A DNA stretch of 64,000 nt from positions 2,232,001-2,296,000 of the forward strand of contig CM041196.1 of assembly GCA_023078555.1 (NCBI GenBank), given 5' to 3'. A model generated the notes under the pieces. The model did not search any database. It saw only the letters and a list, made by a program, of their open reading frames with translations, and had not been told where the DNA came from. Of the stretch, positions 34,798 through 46,071 are shown in pieces (position 1 is the stretch's first letter; each line of letters begins with the position of its first letter). The translations under genes were made by a program, and so were the position numbers. The stretch is from Ulva prolifera (Eukaryota > Chlorophyta > Ulvophyceae > Ulvales > Ulvaceae).

Positions 34798-37700
34798 TCA
34801 GTCGCGCAGGGACAGGGACTTGAGGGTGCCGAGCAGCGCGAGGCGCTGGTGCTCCTGCGCCGCGAACTGCAGCAGCCGCAGCACCTCGCCAAACGCTCCC
34901 TGCTTGATGCACGACGCCGAGAACGTGAGCACCTGCAGCCACGCCGCACTCACGCCACGCGTCATCCGCCCGCGACCACGTGCAAGCATACATCACCGCG
35001 GCTGGCAATTTGGTTGCTGGCACACGCGGCAATGAAATGCAGTGGTGAGGAGAACCATGTGGTACGTGGGGTGTGCATGATGCTGTGATGGCACCAGTCC
35101 AGTGGCAGGTGTTATACATGGGCACTAGCAAGCAGGGACAGCAGCGCAGGGGGGGGAGGGGAGGGGGGGGGGGGGGGGGGGGATGTGCGCACCTGCCACG
35201 GTGCGAGCACCGCCGACGGCAGTGCCGTGCGCGCGACAAACTCGCCAAACACCGCCTTGTCTGCCGTCATCATGCGCTGCAGCTGTGCGATGCCCCGCAC
35301 CGCCGCCTCCGTCGCCGCCGCCGACATGCCGAGCAGCTCCGCCGCAGCCCCGCTGCCGCGCAGCGCGGCAGCGGCCGAGCTGCGGCGGCCGGAAGCCGCC
35401 GCGGCGATGGCCGCGGCGGTGTCGGCCGGAATGGCGGCAGCGTCCGGCAGCTGCAGGAGGGTGGCGGTGGCGGCGGAGAGCAGCGGGTCGAGCTCGTGGC
35501 GGCCCCGCTGCCACGTCTCCCACAAGTCGCTCGTCGCCTTGAGCTGCTCGGGCCGCAGCTTGAGGCTGTGGTAGATGCGCATGTTCCGCCCTTCACTCTG
35601 CGGCAGTCACCAGCAGTGACATGCACTCACACCCCAGCAAATAGCATGAATTGGCCCGAGCTCTTGGGTATTTGATCTTTCCCCGGCAGGCAGTATTGGA
35701 CTTCTCGTTGCGCATCTCCACAGACTGGACCAGAATTGACGGCAACGAGATCCACTTCTCATACAAACGCTCTTCGACAACTCACAATCAATCGAGACCA
35801 CATGCTGACATACCACATGCTGAAAAGTCACATGAGTGGTCGTGGCTGGCAGCACAGCAGGCACCGGCGCACCTCACAGAAGGAGTCGTTGCCGACGCCG
35901 GCCGCGCTGACCATGTTGCTGCGCATGCGCACGTGCATGTCGCCGTCGGGGCTGGCGTGCAGCAGCGCGAGCGCGAGGCCCCAGGCCGTCGAGATCTTGA
36001 GCATCCGCCGCGCCACACCGGCCAGCCGCTCGCCGCGCTGCTCCTCTTGCTGCTGCGGCGGCAGCGGCACGGCAAAGCCGCCGCCGCGCAGCGCGGCCGT
36101 CCGCCGCGTGGGGCATGCATGCTGCACAGCAGCACACTGTCACCACGCCCCTACCACACAGAACAACCCTGGTGATGGTCACATGAGGGTCTGCCTGGTG
36201 TACTTTCCGCAGAATAGCGCGAGCATCGTGGTGGAAGCGCCTAAAGGCAGCTGAGACGAAGGCGAACGGTAAAGACGGAACCGGGCGGAAGCACACAACA
36301 GATTGCCAATGTGATCACGTCTGAGCGAGGCGCGATGCATGCATTGGAGTCTGGCTGCGTGGATTGCGTGTTGGCGGGGCAGCACACCAGCTTGATCTGC
36401 TCAAGCTTGCAGCACACATTGGCCATCAGAGCCTCTAGGGTGCCCTGTATCATGTAAGCAACCCGCTGCCGCGCCTCCTCCTCGCTCTCCACTGCCCTGC
36501 CTGCCGGCTCGCTCGCCCGGCCCAACCTCCTCCCGCAAGTGCTGCAAGTTGGCGTGGCCTCCGCGGTGTCACCACGCCCCGTCGTGGCGGCGGCCGCGCC
36601 GCCGCAGCAGTCCGCCGGCTCGCACGCCGCAGCACAGCCCTCACACCGCAGCGGCTCGTCCCCTTGTTTGATTGCGGCAGCTCCCGCAGCCTCAAGCCAC
36701 GGCCGCTGATGCCCCGACTCTACGGACCGGCCGCGGGGGGGCTTGCCGACCGCGCCAAACTTCGCCATGGACAGCAGAAACGTCCGCAGCTGCGTGAGTA
36801 TCCGCCGTATCGACTCCCGAGGCAGGAGATCCTCGTATCGGCCGAGCACTGCTGTGAAAGCAGCGGCGACAGCCACCCTCGCTGCCACCGTCTCGCCGCG
36901 GCCGCACCTCACGCGGGGCTCCGCCGGGCTGGTCGCTGCGGCAGCACCCGGGGCCGCCGAGGGAGCAGGCGGCGGCTGCGCGTGCGCTGTGTCTGTCGAG
37001 CTGCCGCTGCTGTGTGCTGCGGCCGCAGGGGTGGCTGGAGGTGTCATGGCGCGCTCCGTTGCGGCGGGCGCGGCGATTCGGGACAGGAATGTCGACTCGT
37101 CTGGGGGGGTGTGGGTGTATGCAGCTGCCGCAGGCTGCAGGTTCTCCAGAGACCCTGCATTGAGGAGTATTCTTTTCGGTCATAATTGTGGTGCGGGGGT
37201 GATGGCTGGGCAACTGATGGCGCCTTGCCCCGAGCGCGCCATGCAATGCGGGCACATGCATTTTCTTGTGAGTGCAGCCGACCTGCGCAGCCTTGCTCCT
37301 CAGTGCTGTTGACCTTGGGCAAGCTAGCAGAGTGCAAGCCGGCTCCCCACACTCGAAACTACCACCGCCCCCCACGGCCGACGCCATGACGGCGTGTCGC
37401 ACAGGCCTGGTGCCCAGCAGCAGCCGCATTTGTGTCTTTAGGTGGGACGCACACCAGACTCAAGTCTACCCGGACTCGCCGTTTGAATGTGCGTTTGTGG
37501 GCGAGGATGTGGGGACGAGTGTACAAGCTGCCTGTGGCACGGAATTATCGGGCATGGGACGAGGCAATTGACTGCGTTACCTATGCATGAAACATTGAAT
37601 TCAATTCACTGGTTGGGGCCTCCGTTGCACCCAAAGGGGGGGGGGGGCGCACATGGTGTTGCCGCGCCTTCGAGGATCGATTTCGCCTCCAGCAGGAAGC

Positions 37701-39581
37701 AGCCCTCCAATGCATGCACGAAGAAGTAGAGGAACATGGACGCGAGGCACTCGGCGGACGCGACCGACACGCTGAATGAGAGCGCCGCGCCGCCGGGGCC
37801 GACGACATGCGGCCCCTGTAGCCACCAGCAGATCTGGTCCGGGTCCTGCTGCAGGGCCGCCGCGCGCGCGGCCATGAATCGCGTTGCCGCCTGCGGCAGG
37901 GTGGCTGAGGGGTCGTCAAAGGTGGCGTGGGGGTCCGCCGCCATCACCGCCTCGGCCGAGATCGTCTCGTAGTGGCGGTACTCCTCGAAGGCGATGCTGT
38001 GGGTTGAGCGGCTCGCGAAGTAGCCATGCACGCGTGGCGGGAGATTCGCCGCTCGTGCTGCGGGTGCGGCATCGGCATGGCAGTGCGGGGATGGGTGTAC
38101 GTCAATGGGGAGGGTGCTGAGGGCGTTGGTGGTGTAGGGGTTGCGCTTTGGAGGCGGGAGGGGCGCGCAGGTGTTGGTGCGGTGGCAGAGCATGTCTGCG
38201 AGGTTGGCAGTGACCTCGTGGAGCCGTTGTTTGAGGTCTCCGTGGGCAGAACGTAGCCCACGGTGCTGATCCCGGGCGGCCTGGAGGCGGGAGGTGGCTT
38301 CGGCGATGCAGCTCTCGAGGTGCTGCCGTTCCGCCTGCATGCGGCGAGGGGGCTTCAGACAGGCGTGTATGCATAGGTGCACGAAGAGTTAGCTTTGTGC
38401 ATGTGTGTATCCAGGACGATGGTGGCCTTGATATTGCTGTTTCTAGGGATACAGCTTTAGCGATACAAACTTCAGGCCGAGGCAGGTGGCACGAATTTCA
38501 TGTCGTTGAATTGAAGGCACACGAGGGAAGAGGGACAGCGGGCTACAGAACTGAGAGCTTCACAGAGCAAAGACACTTCGGGCTGACATGTTTGTGTGAT
38601 ATTGCAGGCTCTGGCGTGCTTGGACTGTGTTGAATATGAGGCAGCTGGTGTGCTGTGTGGCAGGGGCACAACCACCGTGTACAAGACTGCATCGCATATG
38701 CACGCGTTGCTGTGATTCAGGGAAGAGTTGGGTCAGCTCTGCGCAGGCTGAAGGCGGGCCCAAGTGGCGTAGGCGGAGCGGGTGTCGCTGCTTGTTCGCT
38801 GGTGCGACAGCTGTTCGATCACAGTCATCAGAGATCGTCGGGAACGGGTGCTGCGTATCTCCCAGGCAACGCCTGCACTCACGATGATACACATGAATGG
38901 ATGTGATCCCAAACGTGCCTTTTGTTTTTCTCTGAACTTGGCTTGGGCTCGGCGATTCCGAGCTCGTGTCTTCTCTAGTCGACTAGATGCGACCTCCGAG
39001 GACACGGGCTGCCGTGTCCGCTTCTTTCGAGGAGGAGACTCAGGCTCGAGGCTAAGCAGCCGCTCGTTCTCTGCTTCCCGTGCAGCGTCCAGTGGCTTGT
39101 TCGCTTGAGACCGCTCCTCCGGTGGATCCGCTGGAGCGTAGCTCACCGCTGGGCAGCCATCGTCGAGGGCAGTCTCAAGCACGTCAAAGTCTTCCGAAGG
39201 GCATGCAAGTAGCCGCATGAACTCTCCGTCGAAAAAGTTCTCTATGTCGTCGGGTGCGGGGATGTCCCAGTTGGTGTCCCCATCCAAGGCCATGCCGAGC
39301 ATCGGCACGGCTGCAGTGGCCCACGCCTGAACACGCTATGCAAACGCTGACGTATGGCCCAAATGATCGCAGTATGTACACGTGGATGCGACCATGCGCC
39401 GCTGCATACTCGCCAGTCGTTCTGGGAGCAGCTCGATCTCGAGCTCGTTACTGCTCTGTCGAAACTCAACTGAACCACGCCCAAACACCGAAACGTCGTC
39501 CTTCCTGCAGCTAGATCCACTCAGCATGTCGACCACCCACAGGAGCCCCGTGATCCGGGAGTTCTCATCCAGATGTACCAT
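34798..39581 (-). CDS. bZIP transcription factor with long C-terminal extension, about 933 aa
   Basis: Exons 39581-39380 (tentative first exon), 39310-38919, 38334-37653, 37124-36388, 36121-35873, 35597-35193 and 34932-34798 are all phase compatible. The basic region KTRARNRRAQAKFREKQK fits N-x7-R. The first zipper Leu follows after x9 only if the intron 38335-38918 is spliced from a GC donor (AAG|GCACG). The zipper then runs L-A-A-L-L-V-M at heptad positions (AERQHLESCIAEATSRLQAA). A later exon has Cys pairs (RCEGCAAACEPADCC ... CSTCGRR) that could bind metal. The C-terminal part (RIYHSLKLRPEQLK, then ELDPLLSAATATLLQLP, ending KSLSLRD) resembles the tail of large green-algal bZIP proteins. 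The N-terminal acidic region (DDIENFFDGEF) may be an activation domain. Target genes unknown. Confidence 0.8.
35149..35182. repeat. Poly-G run just inside a bZIP-gene splice donor
   Basis: G-rich run with 20 consecutive G at 35163-35182. On the sense strand of the bZIP gene it is a poly-C run starting 10 bases into the intron whose donor is at 35192. Confidence 0.9.
37636..37647. repeat. Poly-G run just inside a bZIP-gene splice donor
   Basis: 12 consecutive G; on the sense strand the intron starts GTGCGC and then runs into C. Confidence 0.9.
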
Positions 39582-41024
39582 GCCGATTTCACGCTTACGA
39601 CGCGAGCGCAGTAAGCGGTTTCCCCCTACACCACCAGCACTGGTCACACGAGTGAGGCACAATTTTGGTGTGAAAACGATGCCACGGCCGTGCACGCCCT
39701 CGCATCCCGGCCCAGAACTCCACAAGCAGATGTGCATAAGTCGCAACGCCACATCTGCCCAAGCATTACCCCACAGCATGGCCCAGCATGACCCAGCATG
39801 CCCCACCAAGCATCAAACCTGCATGGATGCTGCCTTGGGTTATCTGTGCAGCCAGGTGCTGCCCTGTGGGGTGTCAGCGCATGGAAGTTCCCGAGCGTGA
39901 CCTAACACTTCCAGGCACATGTCTCAATCCAGCTTGGCATGGAGGCGAGGGTCCTGGGAGCATGCAGGGCAGGTGGTTGCTGCCAGGCGGCTGAGAACAG
40001 AGGAGATCACATGCACTCGGTCAAACAGGGTTGAACATGCTGTTGCCCGTGACGATGGGCTGATGGTTGATGGATGCTTCGGCACAGGGCACCCCAGCAC
40101 GAGGCTCTCCCAGACACCCAGTCCCATGGGGGCCGGCAGATCACAGTCCCATATGCATGGCTGCAGGCGCGCCTGGGAGGCCACCAACCTCAGCGCCATG
40201 GGGGCAGATCATAAACTTTGTTATCAGACGGCCGATGGAAGCGCATGTGCGCAGGCATGGCTCTGGGTGCACAAGGATAGCAGCAGGCCACGATATCAAG
40301 CAGCTTTGACACCGAGAACGAGCTCCGAAGACATGCATATGTCTTACGGCATGCATGCCGTACCAGCCTGCAGGGATGCGGCTCAGTAAATCTAGACTCG
40401 CTTGGCTGTGCTCCGATACGCACCCCACTGGTAGGTGGCAATAAGCCATATATGGATCGATGCATCGCGTGCATGGCGGCGGCCGCGGCCTCTGGGGCCT
40501 CTGCGGCCTCTGGGGCATCCCCTGCATCACTGTGACGCGACATCTACCTAGATAGCGTGCTCCAGAGAGCCTGCGCCGAGGCGCGGCCACTGCAGAGCCT
40601 CAGGCCGCAGCATGCATGCCGGGGGCTGTACATCAATTTGCCAGCTTAAGCTGGCAGATTGTGGACTGCCCAGCTGGGCATATGCTAGCCAGCACCCTGC
40701 GTTTCCTGAGATCCTACAGCCGAGATGTAGGTGTCCAGGTACATTCCCCGACAAAGCAAGCCACTAGCGCCATGATGGTGCGCCACCACGTGCGGCTGTC
40801 AGACTCGTTGGAGCTTGCTCGAGATAACACGGCTTTCACGAACCAGCGCGCCAGGCTCCCTCGTTCGCGAGGCAGCCGTGCCATGTTGCAGGCGTCACCG
40901 AATGGTGAGCTGACGAGCACCATCACGGCCCATATGTCAGTCTCTGGCGAGTCGCCGCAAGGCATCGAATTTGTCGGTTGAGTTGTCCATACACTGCGTC
41001 AATTCAGCAGGGCCTTCCGCGACC
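39582..41024. other. Divergent intergenic region between bZIP and transporter genes
   Basis: Should contain both promoters. Has a degenerate copy of repeat family 1 (40371-40400) and a CTGGGGCC/CTGCGGCC local repeat near 40488. A minus-strand frame at 40714-40965 (VKAVLSRASSNESDSRTWW) looks weakly protein-like but is unassigned. Confidence 0.4.
40371..40400 (+). repeat. Dispersed repeat family 1, degenerate copy
   Basis: CAGGGATGCGGCTCAGTAAA followed by TCTAGACTCG matches the centre of the family. Confidence 0.5.
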
Positions 41025-44000
41025 ATGGTGAAGCTGGGAGCACGCGTGAGCGTGGCAGGGCTGCTCACTTTCGGAACACTGACGTCGTTGTTCTCGAAAA
41101 TCGGTGCGTTCGGGCCCGTGCTATGCTCCTGTCGCTTCAGCCGTTTCGCTGAGCCTGCCGGCCACTGGCAGGCTGTGGTGCGGAGAGCTGTGTGGGAGAT
41201 GAAGTGACAACAAGCGCGCGTCCGTATTAAATCTAATGATTGATGAATGAGCTGCTTATATATCTGGTGTATGCTTGCATTGCTTCGCCATGAGCGTCAG
41301 GTGCTCGGCCCGGCATATTTACCACGCGCGAACGCTCTGTCAAACATGCACACGCCATACGGCGATGATTAGACACGAGGATGTAGATCTGAAGTTCGGT
41401 CGATGGGCAGTGCAGTGTTTGTGACATCGGTCGTCGCTTGCAGTGTATGAGCTACAGGGCGAGGGAATCGACGGCGAGGACCGCTACTTTCGCAAGCCAT
41501 GGTTCATGACTACTCTCATGTTCCTAGGCATGTCGATGTGCCTTCCACTGGCATACCTAGAGGAGCGCCTGGACGCTGCTGCTGCCAACGCTAACGGCAA
41601 TGGCGCGTCTGACGAGCCATTGTTGGCCTCGGACGAGGTACGCCCCATGCCATAGGTATTCTCGCCGCAACGTCTTGCGCAGACGTCGCGGCTCCCAATT
41701 TGGCGATATCTTTCTGACACGCCGTGGTGCAAGCAGTTGCCGCACAGGCGCGCATATGGCTGCATGCGCTTGGGCGCTCTGGAGCCCCACGCGTGGTGGC
41801 ACGCACTGCGTCATTCAACACTAAGCAGGCAGAGGTGCCGCCAGCACCTCCACAGTGATGCCATAATTTTGTGTCACTGGCTTCCTTGCGTCCTGGAGCC
41901 GTCAACTGTGGCGCCATGTCACATCTGCGAGATAGCTTCATGCTCTTGTAATGCTCAACGCGACGCGTACGTGAAAATTGCAAGGCCACCTCAAACAATC
42001 GACCACCATGGATCTTGTGAGTCAATTTTGAGGCCGTCAAATCAAGTTGGCAGCGCTGCAGTTACTGCCGTGGGTAGTGGCCACTTGCGACAGCCTCTGA
42101 GCCAGTACCAGCTACAGCATGCAGCACACCCACCCATCGTGCTACTGTCACCAGCACCAAGGCTTGGATCAACTCACGCTTGCCACAGATGTCGAATCCT
42201 CTGCCCCAAGCACTTCCACATGCAACTGTTCCCACTGCACGTGTGCGCACCATTCTGCGTCTCGACTGCAACACCACCTCCACGAATGCCGCCACCTTCC
42301 TGCGCCACCGCCATAGCTCAGCCTGGCTTCCACACCCGACTCCATCTCTGCGTGTGGCCTCACCAGGCCCAGGTGCAGCCATCGCCGTGCTCACACACTC
42401 AGCTCTCTGCACCGCAGCATGTGGCATGAATGCCACTACCAGTCCTGGTTGCCAGCGCTCCCAGTCAACATTGCTCAGGTGACCACCCTGTCCTGGAGCT
42501 ATCCGCTACGTCTGCGGTGCTACCTCCGACTTCGTCCTTGTAACCCACACACGCACGCCATCACTGCCCCCTCCGCCGTGTGTCACGCGCCCATGCATCT
42601 GCAGGCAGCCGCACCCGTGAAGCGCAGCGAGCTGCGCGAGGCCCTCATGCTCAGCATCCCGACTGTCTTCGACCTCATCGCGACGGTGCTCATGAACATC
42701 GGGCTGCTGTCGGTGACGGCGTCGGTGTACCAGATGATGCGGGGCGCCGAGATGGTGTTTGCGGCGGTGCTCGCGATCACCTTCCTCAAGCGCACGCTCA
42801 ACCGCCTCCACTACAGCGGGATCTCGGCATGCATCGCCGGCATCGTGCTCGTCGGCCTCTCCAGTGTCCTCTCCGGTGACGGTGGCTCCCAGATCGAGGC
42901 AAGCCCCCCCCTCCCCCTCACATTCAGTGACAACACAGGCAATTGTATTGATTGAGTCTTAGGGATCATGAGCAAAGTGTCGCATTTTCCCCATGAAGTC
43001 ATAACAGTTGCACATGCCCTGTCCCCCCCTCTTTTTCCTCTCTTTGCCCTTGACGCAACGCCTGTGTTGCATCGTTGCCGGTGCCGACCTGCGGTCTTGA
43101 GCCCCCCTCGCAGCCCCCCTCCCCCTCGCATGCAGCTCGACTCCTTGCGTGGAGTTGCCGCGGCAGTGGCCCCGTGTGGCATGTTAGGCAGGCGCTGTCT
43201 GGGGCTCAGCACGGACGGCTCCACGCTGCGCACGCTGCGGCGGATGCGGAGGCAGCAGCGCTGGGGCACATGCCGGCACGCCGGCGCCGGGGTGAGACCT
43301 GTGCACGCGCCGCCGGCCCAGGGCGCAATGACCTGGAATCACTACGTCTCCTTGGACGACAACTTGCCCAGAAAATGCAGGGGTTTGTCTCCCTCTCTTG
43401 CTGGTGGTGGAGGGTGAGGCTCACGCGGCGGCGGTGTGGTGCAGGTGACGTCGGCGCAGGTGGCGATGGGCATGGCCTTGATCGTGCTGTCCCAGGCCGT
43501 CCAGGCGGCGCAGATCACGTTTGAGGACTACTTCATGTCGGAGCTGTCGATCGCGCCGATGAAGATCGTCGGCTACGAGGGCGTCGTCGGCTCGCTGCTG
43601 ATGCTGTTCGTCATGGCGCCGATCGTCCGCCTCCTCCCGGGTGCGCCGCCGACTGTGAGCCGCGCGCCAGCCTCCGCGTCCCTGCAAGAGACGCGGGGGG
43701 CACGCATAGGTGTTTGCAGGGGTGTGGATGTGTTGTGATCGCGCAGCCACATCCACAGCACATCTGCAACCCATGGGGTAGAAGCGTGGCAGCGCAGGGG
43801 GGCCGGCGTGTGAGCACAGCAGAACTGCGCCCGCCTCGGGCGTGCGGGGGCCATGCCACCGCCCGAGACTGCTGCGGCGGCTGATTCGCACGCCCTGCCT
43901 GGGCGCAACCTGTGCTACCGCATCTCACCCACACACCGGACGTTGACAGCTAACGGAGCATCCCTTGCAGCCCCTCACCCGCCATGCCATCAACGTCTTG

Positions 44001-45430
44001 AGGTCGTGCACAACCCAACCGTGAAGAGCCTCGTGCGCAGCGCCGCCGTGCCCTGTGTGCACGCCGCGCGCTCAGGATCAGCACATGGTGCACATGCATG
44101 CCGCACATGCATGACACGCATGCGTGTGCGCAGGCAAGGAGGGCGACGGCATCCACGAGGACATCTTCGACACGCTGCACATGGTGGCCAGCAGCGGCCG
44201 CCTCGCGACGGTGCTCGCGATCCAGATGTTTGGGCTGCTCGCGTACAACTACATGGGCATGCATGTGACCGGCAACCTCGGCGCGGTCTTCCGCACGGTG
44301 CTCGAGACGATGCGCACGCTCTTCGTGTGGCTGCTCGGCCTGCTGCTGTTCTACCTCGGCACCGGGCTCGGGGAGAGGTGGACGCAGTACTCCACGATCC
44401 AGGCCGCGGGCTTCGCGGTGCTGGTGCTCGGGACGGTCGTCTACGGCCGCGGGGACGAACACGCCGCAAAGATGGTCCGCGCCCTTGCCTTCTCTCGCAG
44501 CACATTGACCGCTGTGTACTGTTTGAGGTAGAAATCTCACTGGATGAGGCTGGTTACACGACGATAACGGGCGGAATCTTCTAGTTTCCCCTTTTTTTTT
44601 TTGTTTCTGTACGGCAGATTTGCATGCGAGTCAAGCAGTCACCCAACTGATGTGGGCGCGTTGCCTTGTTCATGCATTGCCGACATGGCTACCGCTCTGC
44701 ATGGTAGGCTGTGAGTTGTTGAGTGTGCGTACCTCCCGAGCCCCCGACGGCTGTGCAGCTGCAGGCTGCTCTGTGCTTCAGGCCACGGGCTGTGTGCGGA
44801 TATGATCCGCTGATGCAGGCAATCTATGATTGGCCGATCGCTGATGGACGGCACACAGGTCCTGTACTGTGTGCTGCTTCCATCTAATCTCGCTTGCCTC
44901 ACATTTCCCGATCAGCCACCTCCGCGGAGGCACCCTACACCATACACGGTTTCGTGACCTTGACATGGAGGCTGCAGGAGAAGCGTTGTAGCGTGAGGTA
45001 GCAAGTGAAAGAGCTACCTCAGGCCATGAGGTCCCGTTCAGTCAGAATTCTCAATGTCGTCTTGAGGATACGGCCAAGTGAATCCAGATTTACTCTTCTT
45101 TTCTCGACATTCTTTTCCTGTACATTCTTTTTTGCGTAGTTGCAACAAGAGCCCGCAACGAGCAGTGCTGATCAGGGGTGTGTGGTGCAGGCTGTGGAGG
45201 ACTACATTCAGGCCCAGCAGGCGGGTGACGTCGAGGCGGCGACCGCGATGCTCCACACACACGCACACGCGCATGTGAGCCAGCCGATGTCCGCGCCAGG
45301 CGTAGCGGCGGCCCCCGTGCACATCGTTTCCTCCGGATCCTTCCGTGCCAGCCAGTCTATCGCGCACGGGTCGTACCAAGAGGCGTTTGCGTCGTCTCTG
45401 CGGTCGCGCGGTTTCAGCTTTGAAGGCTGA
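41025..45430 (+). CDS. Drug/metabolite-transporter superfamily membrane protein, SLC35F6-like, 447 aa
   Basis: Exons 41025-41103, 41444-41637, 42605-42898, 43445-43640, 44134-44474 and 45191-45430 join in phase to 448 codons with stop. The protein shows the alternating hydrophobic helices of the EamA/SLC35 fold. VAGLLTFGTLTSLFSKI is helix 1 and RKPWFMTTLMFLGMSMCLPL helix 2. SIPTVFDLIATVLMNIGLL, SVYQMMRGAEMVFAAVLAI and GIVLVGLSSVLSG follow. QITFEDYFMSELSIAPMKIV, GKEGDGIHEDIFDT and GERWTQYSTIQAAGFAVLVL come later, with VVYGRGDE closing the last helix. The motifs match the SLC35F6-type group of endomembrane transporters; substrate unknown. The intron at 42899 uses a GC donor (GAG|GCAAGC). The last exon is inferred: without splicing at 44474 the frame would stop at 44531. 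The C-terminal tail is His/Ala-rich (HTHAHAHVSQP). Confidence 0.85.
45031..45100 (+). repeat. Dispersed repeat family 1, full-length diverged copy
   Basis: GTCCCGTTCAGTCAGAATTC, TCAATG, GGATACGG and TGAATCCAGATTTACT in order. Located in the last transporter intron, about 90 bp before the final exon. Confidence 0.75.
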
Positions 45431-46071
45431 GGAATGGACGTCTTCGCCAAAAGCTTCCAATGTTGTATGTATGCGCAGTGCTTATCTCTTGCCAAGCCTG
45501 AGATGCGGCAGCGCGGAGCAGAAAGGGCATGGACTAAGCAGGGGCCCGGTGATCTGCCACTTCATGTCTGCGGCCATGGTCAGATGTAAATACACTGAAC
45601 TCGATGTACGTAGCCAAATTCTAATCAGACCTCGACAATTGCGGATCACAGGGGTCACGCGAATATCATTGACAATGACGATAATGCGGTCATTGCCAGT
45701 GACACAAGGAGGCCTGCGTGGCATGAGGTGAACCCGCTGTGTGAGCTGTGATAGCATCAGAGCCGTGCAGTCACCATGTGGCATCATGTATACCATTGCG
45801 ACAGCTCCAGCGGCTACCTTGACTAAACACATCCATGCTAAAGGAGAGCCAAGCCTACCTATGCTCATATCCACGGCTGAATATACGTCGCCGGAATTCC
45901 ATATCCATATCTGTAGCCACTGCACCATGCTGTGGCGGACGGAAATGCATGACGGAGTACTGACACAACTGTAAGAGAACGATTGCCCGGCCCTGGATCT
46001 ACAGGCCACAGCTGCTCACCACTGCAGACCATGCAAGCAAAGGCGACCACAGCGACAGCATTCTTCTTCAT
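45431..46071. other. Convergent intergenic region
   Basis: Between the convergent transporter and karyopherin genes; no coding region supported. Confidence 0.5.
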
